In this document: positions 53,586-62,464 of the stretch, one piece after another
How positions within the stretch are numbered: the first letter of the stretch is position 1
Layout of the letters: every line of letters starts with the position of its first letter
Source: Sporolactobacillus nakayamae
GTDB taxonomy: Bacteria > Bacillota > Bacilli > Bacillales > Sporolactobacillaceae
NCBI RefSeq assembly: GCF_900113325.1
Contig: NZ_FOOY01000007.1
Span: 81,165-145,164, forward strand
Length of the DNA: 64,000 bases
Direction of reading: 5' to 3'
The notes under the pieces: generated by a model
Told to the model about the DNA's origin: nothing
The model's input: only the letters and a program-made list of their open reading frames with translations
Databases searched by the model: none
Program-made: the position numbers and the translations under genes

Positions 53586-54554
53586 TTACTCAAAGGGATA
53601 ACGAATGCCCCACTGGTCACGCACATTAGTCATGATTTTCATCACTCCGTCGGTGAGCGGAATCGTCTGTTCCTCAATCTCTGCATTAACTACGGCGTTC
53701 ATATAGTCATATTCATAAACCATTGCTTTGGCAGTATTTCCGGCCTCAATTCGTTCGACACGACCATCTGGGTACGTAATCGTCGCTTTGTCTGCTCGCG
53801 GAAAATTGTCTACAGTGATATAGCCCTTATCACCGGTAACAATTCCACGTTTCGGTAATTTTGCCCGCATTGTGAGCGTTATGACACCCATTTGATCATC
53901 GGGATTTTTTAGGATGATGCCTGATTGTTCATCCACACCAGTCTCAAAAGGTTTAACCGTAGTTAAAATTTCATTAGGCTGGCTCTTTAAGAAGAACCGC
54001 GCAAAAGAAAGGGCATATGTGCCGATGTCAAGCAGTGCCCCGCCGGCGAGATCCATATTAAAGAAACGACTGGTTACTTCATATGGTTTTAGACTGCCAA
54101 AGGTTACGTTAACCATTTTGACTTCGCCAATCGCACCGCTCTCGACGACTTCCTTTAACTTTTGATAAAGCGGCATATGATAAATTGTCATTGCTTCAGC
54201 AACGATCAGGCCTTTCTGTTTAGCGAAACGAAGGACGGGATCAAACTGCCTGCTGCTTACGGTAATTGCCTTTTCACAGAGGACATGCTTGCCATACTCC
54301 AAACACTTAAGCAGATAGCTGTAGTGATTTGAATGCGGGGTCGCGAGGTAGACGACATCAATACTCGGATCATTTAAAAGGTCATCATAATTTCCATATG
54401 CCTTATCAATAGAATGCTTATCCGCAAATACATGTGCTCGCTCTAAGCTGCGTGATCCGACACCATAAATCTTCCGTCCGTGGGCATGCACTGTCTGTGC
54501 GAATTCAGAAGCGATCGCCCCAGGGCCAATTATGGCCCATTTCAATTCTTTCAT
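53586..54554 (-). CDS. Gfo/Idh/MocA-family oxidoreductase
   Basis: 322-residue NAD(P)-dependent sugar or polyol oxidoreductase. The N-terminal Rossmann motif is AIIGPGAIASEFAQTV, followed by VVYLATPHSNHYSYLLKCLE and GKHVLCEKAITVSS with the family EKP-type Lys (here EKA), then a C-terminal beta-sheet domain with GGALLDIGTYALSFARFF. The ATG at 54554 shares one base with the rpiA stop (TAATG), so the two are co-translated. Substrate unknown; pairing with ribose-5-P isomerase hints at a pentose or pentitol. Confidence 0.92.
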   Translation of the reverse strand: MKELKWAIIGPGAIASEFAQTVHAHGRKIYGVGSRSLERAHVFADKHSIDKAYGNYDDLLNDPSIDVVYLATPHSNHYSYLLKCLEYGKHVLCEKAITVSSRQFDPVLRFAKQKGLIVAEAMTIYHMPLYQKLKEVVESGAIGEVKMVNVTFGSLKPYEVTSRFFNMDLAGGALLDIGTYALSFARFFLKSQPNEILTTVKPFETGVDEQSGIILKNPDDQMGVITLTMRAKLPKRGIVTGDKGYITVDNFPRADKATITYPDGRVERIEAGNTAKAMVYEYDYMNAVVNAEIEEQTIPLTDGVMKIMTNVRDQWGIRYPFE

Positions 54555-55252
54555 TATATCGAAACCTCGCGATTTGGCTTGTTCAACCATCTCATGCCAC
54601 TTTCTCCGGCGATTAGAGCCTTTGTTGCGACATCTACGAAAAGAGAAGTGTCGATCACGCCGCGGATAGCCTGCAAATCGTTATCCAGTTTACGAATATC
54701 ATTCACTTGATTAAAAGATACGTCCATTAACGGGTGGCCATTGTCGGAAATTGTAAATCCATCTTTTGCGGCGCTTCGCCGCATGGCTGGTTTGCCGCCT
54801 AATTGTTCGACTCTGCTTCGAGCGTAGGCAAGCGCGTCCGTCAAAATCTCGAGAACCACTGGCTTTTCAAAAGTCAGTATCGGTGCATATTTGGATTCAT
54901 CCACGAGAAGAATATACTCATCGGACATCGTTCCAATCAGCTTTTCCTTCGTGTGAATTCCGCCTCCGCTCTTTAAAGCGTTAAGCTGGGCATCGACTTG
55001 ATCGCAGCCATCAAAAGCCAGATCAATATGGTCAACGCATTCGGTGTGAAGCACCTGTAGCCCATTCTCCAAGCAGAGTAGTTTAGTTTGCGCGGAAGGA
55101 GTGACAATCTGAATGTCGAAATTCGGTTTTTCTTTAATAAAGTGAATCAGGTGGCTGATCGTGCTTCCCCCGCCTAGTCCTATGACCGAATGATTCGGAA
55201 TAATTGCCAAGGCTTCTTTAGCACAATCTTTTTTAATGTCCGCGGGACTCAT
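54554..55252 (-). CDS. rpiA: Ribose-5-phosphate isomerase A
   Basis: Interconverts ribulose-5-P and ribose-5-P. 232 residues with the RpiA signatures GLGGGSTISHLIHFI, DLAFDGCDQVDAQLNALKSG (usually DGADE; here DGCDQ), GGIHTKEKLI with the catalytic region and PVVLEILTDA. The divergence from the common DGADE motif suggests a paralogue rather than the housekeeping copy. Start 55252 (MSPADIKKDC) is 9 nt after GTGAGG; nearer ATGs crowd that site. Strong promoter and palindromic operator upstream. Operon with the Gfo/Idh gene. Confidence 0.88.
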   Translation of the reverse strand: MSPADIKKDCAKEALAIIPNHSVIGLGGGSTISHLIHFIKEKPNFDIQIVTPSAQTKLLCLENGLQVLHTECVDHIDLAFDGCDQVDAQLNALKSGGGIHTKEKLIGTMSDEYILLVDESKYAPILTFEKPVVLEILTDALAYARSRVEQLGGKPAMRRSAAKDGFTISDNGHPLMDVSFNQVNDIRKLDNDLQAIRGVIDTSLFVDVATKALIAGESGMRWLNKPNREVSI

Positions 55253-55269
55253 GTTCATCATCCTCACCT

Positions 55270-55300
55270 GCACATATGTGCGATATTGAATAATATGTGC
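55270..55300. promoter_or_regulatory. Palindromic operator candidate of the rpiA operon
   Basis: GCACATATGTGC is a perfect 12-bp palindrome at 55270-55281; ATATGTGC is repeated at 55293-55300. The pair sits just downstream of the predicted transcription start, as for a blocking repressor. Confidence 0.5.
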
Positions 55301-55314
55301 CATTTAATGGATTA

Positions 55315-55342
55315 AGTATACCATACGCCAATATAGTGTCAA
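55315..55342 (-). promoter_or_regulatory. Promoter of the rpiA operon
   Basis: TTGACA - 16 nt - TATACT on the minus strand; start expected near 55308. Confidence 0.8.
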
Positions 55343-55491
55343 ACAATCTTGCTTGCCTCGGTTGAACTAGTAAAGAGAGGGTGTTTCAGAGTGTTTTCTG
55401 ATTCGATAATTAATTAACAAAAATAAAGTAATATGAAAATAATTTTGAATGATGTATAATTTTTATATAATTTCTTTAGGAGGATATATAA

Positions 55492-56703
55492 GTGGTAAAA
55501 AAGAAAAATACAGCTTTTGGCATCGCGATGGGTGCAGCGTTTTTGATGGCGATGTCAGCAGTTGGACCTGGCTTTCTAACTCAAACCGCCGCGTTCACGG
55601 GACAGCTTGGCGCGGATTTCGGTTTTGCAATACTTGTGTGTATTTTGGTTGATATCGGTGTTCAGTTGAATATTTGGCGGATCATTTGTGTATCAGGGAA
55701 AAAAGCGCAAACCATAGCTAATGAACTGGTGCCTGGTCTTGGCTATTTGCTCACTACATTAATTGTTATTGGCGGCCTGACGTTTAACATTGGCAATATC
55801 GGCGGTGTCGGTCTTGGGTTCAATGTTCTGTTCGGTATCACTCCGGAAAATGGTGCGTTGATAGGCGGAGCGATTGCTCTGGTTATTTTTCTTGTTCGGA
55901 ACGCGCTAATCGTCATGGACCGGACGGTGCAAGTGCTCGCAGCAGTCAAAGTCCTGCTGATTATCTTTATTGTAGCAATCAGTTCACCTCCGGTTGGACA
56001 AGCGGCACTTCATACGTTCGTACCTTCTCATATTGACTTTTATTCTATTGTGACGATCGTCGGTGGAACGGTGGGCGGATACATATCCTTTTCCGGCGGA
56101 CATAGATTGCTGGAAGGCGGACTTAAAGGGAAAGAAAGCATTCGTTATATCAATGGAGGCGCATTAACTGGAATCGGTGTTGCATCAATCATTCGTGTGC
56201 TGCTGTTCCTGGCCGCGCTAGCTGTTATTGCGGAGGGCTTCAAGCTTAATCCGCTTAATCCGGCGGCCAGCATTTTCAGTGCGGCGGCGGGTGATTTCGG
56301 ATATAAGTTCTTTGGGTTAGTTCTGCTTGCAGCCGGAATGACGTCTACTTTAGGCTCAACCTTTACTTCAGTGTCATTTTTGGATTATTCTAAAGCTGAG
56401 AGTGAAACGAATATCTATCATAAATTGCGTCCGTATCTGATCATTTTCTTCATTGTTTTTTCAACAGCGGTTTTCTATTTTATCGGCAGTCCTGCTAAGG
56501 TACTCTTGATGGTTGGCGCAATTAACGGGCTGATTCTGCCGATTGCCTTAGCTATCTTGCTTGTTGCTGTGACGAAGAAAAAGATAATGGGCGAATTCTA
56601 TAAGCATCCCATTTGGCTCACTATTTTCGGTTGGATAATCGTTGTATTCATGGCTTATGCAGGTATCCAATCTGTGATAAAGGGATTCTCATCAATTTTC
56701 TGA
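55492..56703 (+). CDS. ycsG: NRAMP-family-like transporter (YcsG-like)
   Basis: 403-residue membrane protein with about 11 transmembrane segments and the NRAMP fold pattern. The metal-binding DPGN of helix 1 is replaced by GPGF (SAVGPGFLTQ), and the MPH of helix 6 by GGY (GGTVGGYISFSGGH), so divalent metal transport is doubtful. B. subtilis ycsG occupies the same place in the ycsF-ycsG-ycsI-kip operon. The context suggests uptake of 5-oxoproline or a related acid (inference). GTG at 55492 follows AGGAGG at 8 nt. TATAAT-like boxes at 55455 and 55466 may be its promoter. Confidence 0.85.
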   Translation: MVKKKNTAFGIAMGAAFLMAMSAVGPGFLTQTAAFTGQLGADFGFAILVCILVDIGVQLNIWRIICVSGKKAQTIANELVPGLGYLLTTLIVIGGLTFNIGNIGGVGLGFNVLFGITPENGALIGGAIALVIFLVRNALIVMDRTVQVLAAVKVLLIIFIVAISSPPVGQAALHTFVPSHIDFYSIVTIVGGTVGGYISFSGGHRLLEGGLKGKESIRYINGGALTGIGVASIIRVLLFLAALAVIAEGFKLNPLNPAASIFSAAAGDFGYKFFGLVLLAAGMTSTLGSTFTSVSFLDYSKAESETNIYHKLRPYLIIFFIVFSTAVFYFIGSPAKVLLMVGAINGLILPIALAILLVAVTKKKIMGEFYKHPIWLTIFGWIIVVFMAYAGIQSVIKGFSSIF

Positions 56704-56724
56704 GATTAAAAAGGAATGATTTAA

Positions 56725-57486
56725 ATGAACCAAGTTGATCTGAACTGTGATCTAGGAGAGAGTTTCGGACACTATGTCATTGGAAATGATGAGCAGGTTC
56801 TTCCGCTGATTTCATCGGCAAATGTCGCTTGCGGTTTTCATGCAGGTGATTTCTCGGAAATGCAGCGGACGGTGGCTCGTGCAAAGAAAAATGACGTGGC
56901 CGTTGGTGCACATCCGGGTCTTCCGGATCTAGAAGGATTCGGAAGACGGGAAATGGACGTCACCCCCTCTGAGGTTTATGATATGGTCGTTTATCAGATT
57001 GGCGCGCTTCAGGCAGTCGCGAAAGCACAAGATGTTAAGCTGAATCATGTAAAGCCGCACGGCGCGCTGTATCATATGGCGTCTGATCAAGAAAAATATG
57101 CAAAGGCAGTTGTTCAAGCGGTTGCGGATGTGAATACTGATTTGATTCTGTTCGGTATGGACGGAACATTCTTAACGTCGGTCGGTGAAAAAGCCGGACT
57201 TCATGTTGTTTATGAGGCATTTGCTGATCGCACCTATCAACGGGACGGATCGCTGACATCCAGATCACATCCGAACGCGCTCATTACCGATACGAATCAA
57301 GCGCTAAAACAAGTTGTGCAGATGCTTCAGGAGGGAACGGTGACGACAGCCGAAGGGGAGAAAATAAAGCTGCGAGCAGAAACAATCTGTGTTCACGGAG
57401 ACGGTACTGCCGCGCTTGCGTTTGCCGCGACGATTCGGAGCGAGCTGCAGAATTGCGGAATAAAGATTGAAGCCTGGCATGGGTGA
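56725..57486 (+). CDS. pxpA: 5-oxoprolinase subunit PxpA (LamB/YcsF family)
   Basis: Part of the bacterial ATP-dependent 5-oxoprolinase PxpABC, which opens 5-oxoproline (pyroglutamate) to glutamate. 253 residues with VDLNCDLGESFGHYVIGND, SANVACGFHAGD, VGAHPGLPDLEGFGRR and NHVKPHGALYHMA, all signatures of the family. ATG at 56725 with AAGGAATG upstream, 21 nt after ycsG. Works with PxpB and PxpC encoded downstream. Confidence 0.95.
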   Translation: MNQVDLNCDLGESFGHYVIGNDEQVLPLISSANVACGFHAGDFSEMQRTVARAKKNDVAVGAHPGLPDLEGFGRREMDVTPSEVYDMVVYQIGALQAVAKAQDVKLNHVKPHGALYHMASDQEKYAKAVVQAVADVNTDLILFGMDGTFLTSVGEKAGLHVVYEAFADRTYQRDGSLTSRSHPNALITDTNQALKQVVQMLQEGTVTTAEGEKIKLRAETICVHGDGTAALAFAATIRSELQNCGIKIEAWHG

Positions 57487-57504
57487 ACTTAGGAGATGAG
57501 CGAA

Positions 57505-58305
57505 ATGATCGACTATTTGGCACTTGCGGAAAAATCACCATCGGACGTCCGCGAATTGATTCGTGCCGGAGAGTGGGACCAACCAACCAGCGGCTTGTCC
57601 AACGGCCATACACAGGCGAACCTTGTGATTCTGCCGGAAAAATATGCCTATGATTTTTTGCTGTTTTGCCAGCGAAACCCAAAGCCGTGCCCGTTGCTAG
57701 AGGTTCTGGACACGGGCGACCCAATCGTGAAATTAATGGCTGACCACGCGGATATCCGGACGGATATCCCTAAATACCGTATTTACAAAAATGGGGTAAT
57801 GCATTCAGAGGTGACGGATTTACGTCCTTTCTGGCGGGAGGACTTCGTATCATTTCTGATTGGCTGCAGCTTCAGCTTTGAACAAGCGCTCTTAGAAAAT
57901 GATATTCCGGTTCGCCAGATTGAGGAACAGTGCAACGTGCCAATGTATCGGACGACTATCCCATGTAAATCCGCGGGTGTTTTTCAAGGACCTATGGTGG
58001 TCAGCATGCGACCGATGTCTGAAGAGCAAGCCATTCGGGCGATACAGGTAACGACACGTTATCCATCCGTACATGGAGCGCCGATTCATTTCGGCAATCC
58101 GGATAAAATTGGCATTCATGACCTCGGGCATCCGGATTTTGGCGCAGCGGTAACCATTCGTGAAGGTGAAATTCCTGTGTTCTGGGCGTGCGGGGTCACG
58201 CCTCAGGCAGCGGTTATGGCTTCCAAACCGGAACTGGCGATTACGCATTCACCAGGCCATATGTTCATAACGGATCAAAAAGATACAGCATTCAGTATCA
58301 TGTAA
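57505..58305 (+). CDS. ycsI: YcsI/DUF1445 family protein (putative hydro-lyase or D-glutamate cyclase-like)
   Basis: 266 residues. DFLLFCQRNPKPCPLLEV, DIRTDIPKYRIYKNG, FWREDFVSFLIGCSFSFE, VPMYRTTIPC and ITHSPGHMFITD at the end identify the DUF1445 family. Relatives have been linked to D-glutamate/5-oxo-D-proline interconversion, which fits the 5-oxoprolinase operon, but the activity here is unproven. ATG 57505 is preferred: the ATG at 57496 abuts the AGGAG, while 57505 has the right distance. Followed by a strong hairpin before pxpB. Confidence 0.9.
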   Translation: MIDYLALAEKSPSDVRELIRAGEWDQPTSGLSNGHTQANLVILPEKYAYDFLLFCQRNPKPCPLLEVLDTGDPIVKLMADHADIRTDIPKYRIYKNGVMHSEVTDLRPFWREDFVSFLIGCSFSFEQALLENDIPVRQIEEQCNVPMYRTTIPCKSAGVFQGPMVVSMRPMSEEQAIRAIQVTTRYPSVHGAPIHFGNPDKIGIHDLGHPDFGAAVTIREGEIPVFWACGVTPQAAVMASKPELAITHSPGHMFITDQKDTAFSIM

Positions 58306-58329
58306 GCTATTTTATGAAAAAAATCATTT

Positions 58330-58353
58330 GAAACTTGCCATTTGGCAAGTTTC
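58330..58353 (+). terminator. Intra-operon hairpin between ycsI and pxpB
   Basis: Perfect 10-bp stem GAAACTTGCC / GGCAAGTTTC with a 4-nt loop, followed by TTCATT. It may partly terminate transcription or protect an mRNA end. Confidence 0.5.
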
Positions 58354-58377
58354 TTCATTAGAAGGGGCAACAGCACG

Positions 58378-59097
58378 ATGAAGATTGAGCCATTTGGCGA
58401 TCAAGCTGTCCGAGTTATCTTTGGCGATCAAATAGCGCCTGAAATCCAGTTGAAAATCAATCAATTTACGCTGCTGTTTGATCGCGAACCATTTAGCGGG
58501 TTTATTGAATATGTGCCTGCCTATACAAATGTCGTGTTCTATTACAATCCAATAATTGTGATTGAAAGCGGTCGGAAGGATATATCAGCACAGCGACAAG
58601 TCATTGACTATTTAACGAATGTATCAAAACGGATGGATGACTGCGCGGATAACGAAGAAAAAAGAAGAGTTGTCCATATTCCGGTTTGCTATGGGCAGGA
58701 TTTCGGACCGGATCTCGAAGAAGTGGCGGCGATTCATCACTTCAGCACAAATGAAGTAATTGAAAGGCATAGCGCACCGAAGTATCTCGTCTACATGCTT
58801 GGATTTGCACCGGGCTTTCCTTTTTTAGGGGGGTTACCTGAGGCGCTTGCCACACCGAGACGGGCGACACCCCGACTGAAAATTGCCGCCGGTTCAGTCG
58901 GTATCGCAGGGAAACAGACAGGCGCTTATCCGCTTGATTCTCCCGGCGGATGGCAGATTATCGGAAGGACGCCCGTGCCGCTTTTTACACCGAAGGCAGA
59001 TCCTCCAACGCTGCTTTCAGCTGGAGATTTGGTTAAATTCGATCCGATTTCGGTGCAGGAATACATGCGGATTAAGGAGGGACATCAATGGCATTGA
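58378..59097 (+). CDS. pxpB: 5-oxoprolinase subunit PxpB (KipI-like)
   Basis: 239-residue cyclophilin-like subunit of 5-oxoprolinase. MKIEPFGDQAVRVIFG, HIPVCYGQDFGPDLEEVA, YMLGFAPGFPFLGGLPE and PRRATPRLKIAAGSVGIAG (adjacent segments) are typical. The B. subtilis homologue KipI also inhibits the sporulation kinase KinA, so a sporulation link is conceivable. ATG at 58378 is chosen over a longer frame that lacks a ribosome binding site. Overlaps pxpC by 10 nt. Confidence 0.95.
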   Translation: MKIEPFGDQAVRVIFGDQIAPEIQLKINQFTLLFDREPFSGFIEYVPAYTNVVFYYNPIIVIESGRKDISAQRQVIDYLTNVSKRMDDCADNEEKRRVVHIPVCYGQDFGPDLEEVAAIHHFSTNEVIERHSAPKYLVYMLGFAPGFPFLGGLPEALATPRRATPRLKIAAGSVGIAGKQTGAYPLDSPGGWQIIGRTPVPLFTPKADPPTLLSAGDLVKFDPISVQEYMRIKEGHQWH

Positions 59098-60083
59098 CTA
59101 TAATTCGAAAAGGCTTTGCCTCTTCCGTGCAAGACCTTGGCCGGTTGGGATACCAGAGATTCGGTATGATCGTTGGCGGCGCGATGGATCCTCCATCGGC
59201 GAAATTAGCAAACTGGCTGGTTGGCAATCACGAGACTTGTGCCGTCATTGAATATTCCTTTCTTGGTCCAAGCATTCTTTTTACAAGGGATACATTGTTT
59301 GCTTTAACGGGTGCATACTGCCGGCCGACTCTTGACAGTCAGGAAATTGGAATCGGCAGGCCATGCTTTGCGCGTAAGGGCCAGATTCTGACAATCGGCA
59401 GTCTGATTGTGGGAAGCCGCGGCTACCTGGCTGTCGCCGGAGGCATAGATACACCGATATGGTTTGGAAGCCGATCCACCTATGAGCGAGCCGGTCAAGG
59501 AGGCTTTCAAGGAAGACGACTAGAGGAACAAGACTGCGTTCCGGTTGGCGAACCTTCCGAGAGAGCGAAGCGTGTGATCACTATTCTGTCTAAGAGAGCG
59601 GGCACGATCCGCTGGTTTTTTTCATTGCGGCGAACTTATCAAGGTGTACAAACGATTCGTGTCATACCGGATACGCTATGGAATTATTTTTCAGAAGCGA
59701 GCAGAAAGAACTTTTTACAATCGGAGTTTCGAGTAACCACATCGTCGGATCGAATGGGCTATCGCTTAGAGGGAGCGGAGTTGACGCTCGACGAGCCCAT
59801 CGAACTGTATTCAGAAGCGGTGACGAATGGTTCAATTCAGGTTCCGAGGGATGGACAGCCAATTATTCTGCTGACGGATCACCAATCGACCGGAGGCTAT
59901 CCAAGGATTGCTCAAGTGGCATCAGCGGATTTGCCACTGCTCGCGCAGCTGCCGCCGAATAGTAAACTCCGATTTCAACAGATTTCTAGTGAAGAAGCGG
60001 AAAAACAATTTGTGAAGCAAAGTGAGGATTTTGAGCTGCTTCACAAAAAAATCAGTTTTCAATTAGATAGTATGCCGCTTTGA
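59088..60083 (+). CDS. pxpC: 5-oxoprolinase subunit PxpC (KipA-like)
   Basis: 331-residue biotin-carboxylase-like subunit that completes PxpABC. It begins ALTIIRKGFASSVQDLGRLG as in this family, with QRFGMIVGGAMDPPSAKLAN, GSRSTYERAGQGGFQGRRL, SDRMGYRLEGAEL and PIILLTDHQSTGGYPRIAQV. ATG at 59088 follows AAGGAGG inside the end of pxpB. No kipR-type regulator follows; pepC lies next with its own upstream region. Confidence 0.94.
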   Translation: MALTIIRKGFASSVQDLGRLGYQRFGMIVGGAMDPPSAKLANWLVGNHETCAVIEYSFLGPSILFTRDTLFALTGAYCRPTLDSQEIGIGRPCFARKGQILTIGSLIVGSRGYLAVAGGIDTPIWFGSRSTYERAGQGGFQGRRLEEQDCVPVGEPSERAKRVITILSKRAGTIRWFFSLRRTYQGVQTIRVIPDTLWNYFSEASRKNFLQSEFRVTTSSDRMGYRLEGAELTLDEPIELYSEAVTNGSIQVPRDGQPIILLTDHQSTGGYPRIAQVASADLPLLAQLPPNSKLRFQQISSEEAEKQFVKQSEDFELLHKKISFQLDSMPL

Positions 60084-60193
60084 AAGTCCAAATATATTAT
60101 GTCAGAAAGCATAACATTCGCATTCACTGACCTTTTCGAACCTTCCTTTTAGAACTATAATAGGTCTTGTTATTTTAAAAGGGGGAAAATGAA

Positions 60194-61534
60194 GTGGCAA
60201 AAGAAATCTCTGCATCAATGATTGAAACATTTTCGGAAAAAATACATAGTGTCGCTGAAAATAAGGTTATTCAAGACTCGGTGATGAAGAATGGAATCAA
60301 TGCGGCAACCCTGAACAGTGACGCAGTTGTATCTATGAATCCCGTATTCTCTGAAGAAATTGAGACCGGAAAAGTAGCTGATCAGAAGTTAAGCGGACGA
60401 TGCTGGATGTTCGCCGCACTGAATACCTTCCGTCATAAATTTAGTGCCGATTTTAATCTTAAAGACTTTGAACTCTCACAAAATTATACGCTCTTCTGGG
60501 ATAAATTCGAGAAAGCGAACTATTTCCTTGAAAGCATCATTGATACGGCTGCCGAGCCTTTAGACGGACGACTTGTCTCTTGGCTGATGGAAACGCCGCA
60601 GCAGGACGGCGGACAGTGGGATATGCTGGTTGCAATTATCGAGAAGTATGGTGTGGTTCCGAAACAAGTGATGCCGGAAACCTATCAGAGCAGTCGAACT
60701 GTTGAACTTAATCGCGTGTTGAATACGAAGCTGCGGGAAGTGGCAGGTATCCTGCGTACCATGAGTGCAGCTGGGAAATCGAGTGAAGAACTCGAGAAAG
60801 CCAAAACAGCTGCCTTGGGCGCTATTTACCGTATTCTCGCATTCGCGCTCGGTGAACCTCCGAAGACCTTTGATTTCGAATATCGTGACGAGGACAAGAA
60901 GTTTCACAGAGATCTCGGTATTACGCCGCAAGAATTCTTTAAAAAGTACATCGGTCTTGACTTAAATGACTACATTGCCGTTATCAATGCGCCAACACAA
61001 GATAAGCCGTACAAGAAAACGTATACGGTTCAATATCTGGGCACTGTAGTCGGCGGACATCCGATCAAGTATTTAAATGTTGATATGGAGACTTTGAAGT
61101 CCCTGGCGATCAGTCAAATTAAAGAGGGCGAATCGGTATGGTTCGGCTGTGATGTAGGAAAATATTCGGATAATAAGCTGGGCATTATGGATACCGCCCT
61201 GTTTGATTACACTACAGCCTTTGGCACAGAATTCAAGATGACGAAGGCAGAGCGTCTCGACTATAAACACAGCTGCTTGACGCATGCGATGGTTCTGACC
61301 GGAGTGAATCTGGTTGACGGTAAATCAAACCGGTGGAAAGTGGAAAACAGCTGGGGCGAGAAGTGGGGCACTAAAGGCTATTTTGCCATGAGTGACCCCT
61401 GGATGGATGACTATACGTATCAAGTCGTAATTAATAAAAAATACCTTTCCAATGAATTGAAAGCTGCATTTGAACAAAAACCGATTGAATTGAAACCATG
61501 GGATCCAATGGGTGCTTTAGCTGTCATGCAATAA
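60194..61534 (+). CDS. pepC: Aminopeptidase C (bleomycin hydrolase family)
   Basis: Cytoplasmic cysteine aminopeptidase (C1B) that trims N-terminal residues from peptides and completes use of imported oligopeptides. 446 residues, the normal length. The catalytic Cys lies in KLSGRCWMFAALN (Cys 70), the His in HAMVLTGVNL, and the Asn in KVENSWGEKWGTKGY. GTG at 60194 has AAGGGGG at 8 nt. Monocistronic with a strong terminator. PepC is common in lactic acid bacteria and related Bacilli. Confidence 0.97.
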   Translation: MAKEISASMIETFSEKIHSVAENKVIQDSVMKNGINAATLNSDAVVSMNPVFSEEIETGKVADQKLSGRCWMFAALNTFRHKFSADFNLKDFELSQNYTLFWDKFEKANYFLESIIDTAAEPLDGRLVSWLMETPQQDGGQWDMLVAIIEKYGVVPKQVMPETYQSSRTVELNRVLNTKLREVAGILRTMSAAGKSSEELEKAKTAALGAIYRILAFALGEPPKTFDFEYRDEDKKFHRDLGITPQEFFKKYIGLDLNDYIAVINAPTQDKPYKKTYTVQYLGTVVGGHPIKYLNVDMETLKSLAISQIKEGESVWFGCDVGKYSDNKLGIMDTALFDYTTAFGTEFKMTKAERLDYKHSCLTHAMVLTGVNLVDGKSNRWKVENSWGEKWGTKGYFAMSDPWMDDYTYQVVINKKYLSNELKAAFEQKPIELKPWDPMGALAVMQ

Positions 61535-61550
61535 GAAATATTTCAAGAAG

Positions 61551-61590
61551 AAAACGTCCTTCTAATTTTGAGGGGCGTTTTTTTTTTTTT
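61551..61590 (+). terminator. Terminator of pepC
   Basis: AAAACGTCCTTC / GAGGGGCGTTTT stem followed by an unusually long T-run (about 14 T). Confidence 0.9.
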
Positions 61591-61629
61591 TGCCAGAATA
61601 AGAAAGTGCATGATTTGCCATGTATGCAA

Positions 61630-61689
61630 CGCGAAAGTCATCACATCCTGTGAAAGTAAGGACCGGGCGCTTTATGCCCGGTTTTTCTA
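61630..61689 (+). repeat. Dispersed repeat copy with terminator-like hairpin
   Basis: GTCATCACATCCTGTGAAAG, then an ACCGGGC / GCCCGGT stem and TTTTTCTA; nearly identical to 16691-16722 in its first half. Confidence 0.85.
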
Positions 61690-61975
61690 ACAAGTAAAGT
61701 ATAGCCTTTTGCCTTGCTGGTACGACAATAAGGTCATAAGATTCGAATGGGCGATCAGATAAGCGCCCAATCTGAGAAATAAACGGATAAATTCCGCTTA
61801 ATTAGAAAATGAATGAAAAAATTGCTTGAATAGACGGAGAAATTCCGCTTATCGAACCGAAAAACGTGAAAATGGAGGGTTTTTCTGTGCATAAGCGGAA
61901 AAATTACCCTTATTTACCTGTGAAACAGGCGTCATAATGCATATAACCGGAAAAATTCCGCTTATTTATGAGGGG
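61687..61975. repeat. Long dispersed repeat, copy 2
   Basis: Matches 43426-43720 with scattered substitutions and small indels; carries AGACGGAGAAATTCCGCTTA and ATAAGCGGAAAAATTACCC. Confidence 0.85.
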
Positions 61976-62303
61976 AAACAGAAATGTCTGTTCACGCACA
62001 AGGTTGATGATTCAAACGGCATTTTAAGTAAAGGAGCTTTCGACTTAAAGGAGTTTTGTATCTAAACATTAAAATAGGGAACGATCGCTTTTTGCCCGGT
62101 TTTTCTTATGCGCCCGAGTAAAAGATAAGAATTTCTTAAGAAAACTGAAACTATTTTTAAGTTCTACTGGTCTAATATATTAAATAGTGTTCATTGATCG
62201 TGATGCTCGCGTAAATGGAGCACCGAATTCTAAGGAAAACCAAAAATTAAGTCATTAAGTGTCGCTCAGGCCATGAAAAAATAGTTAGAAAAGCATAATC
62301 CTA
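61976..62303. other. Intergenic stretch upstream of the SH3/GW protein
   Basis: Includes a decayed repeat end (about 62083-62108, TTTTTGCCCGGTTTTTCTTA) and an AT-rich region. No ORF and no recognised riboswitch. Confidence 0.4.
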
Positions 62304-62333
62304 TTGTTAGGTGACATGGAATAGAGGTATACT
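62304..62333 (+). promoter_or_regulatory. Candidate promoter of the SH3/GW protein gene
   Basis: TTGTTA - 18 nt - TATACT; predicted leader of about 125 nt containing a long-range AAAACTATT / AATAGTTTT pairing. Confidence 0.6.
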
Positions 62334-62464
62334 AAAACTATTAATTTCATAAATCGTTTAATTCTATCAAATTCGATAAATGCACGAATAGTTTTGGTTT
62401 TCCGCAGTTTTTTTACCTCTCAGAATATGACGAAATGGTTATCCCCGGAAGGAGTCTTTAAACA

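Noticed and set aside
62111-62464. Cyclic dinucleotide riboswitch before the wall protein gene
   Set aside because: I could not find the conserved core of either the c-di-AMP (ydaO) or c-di-GMP classes.
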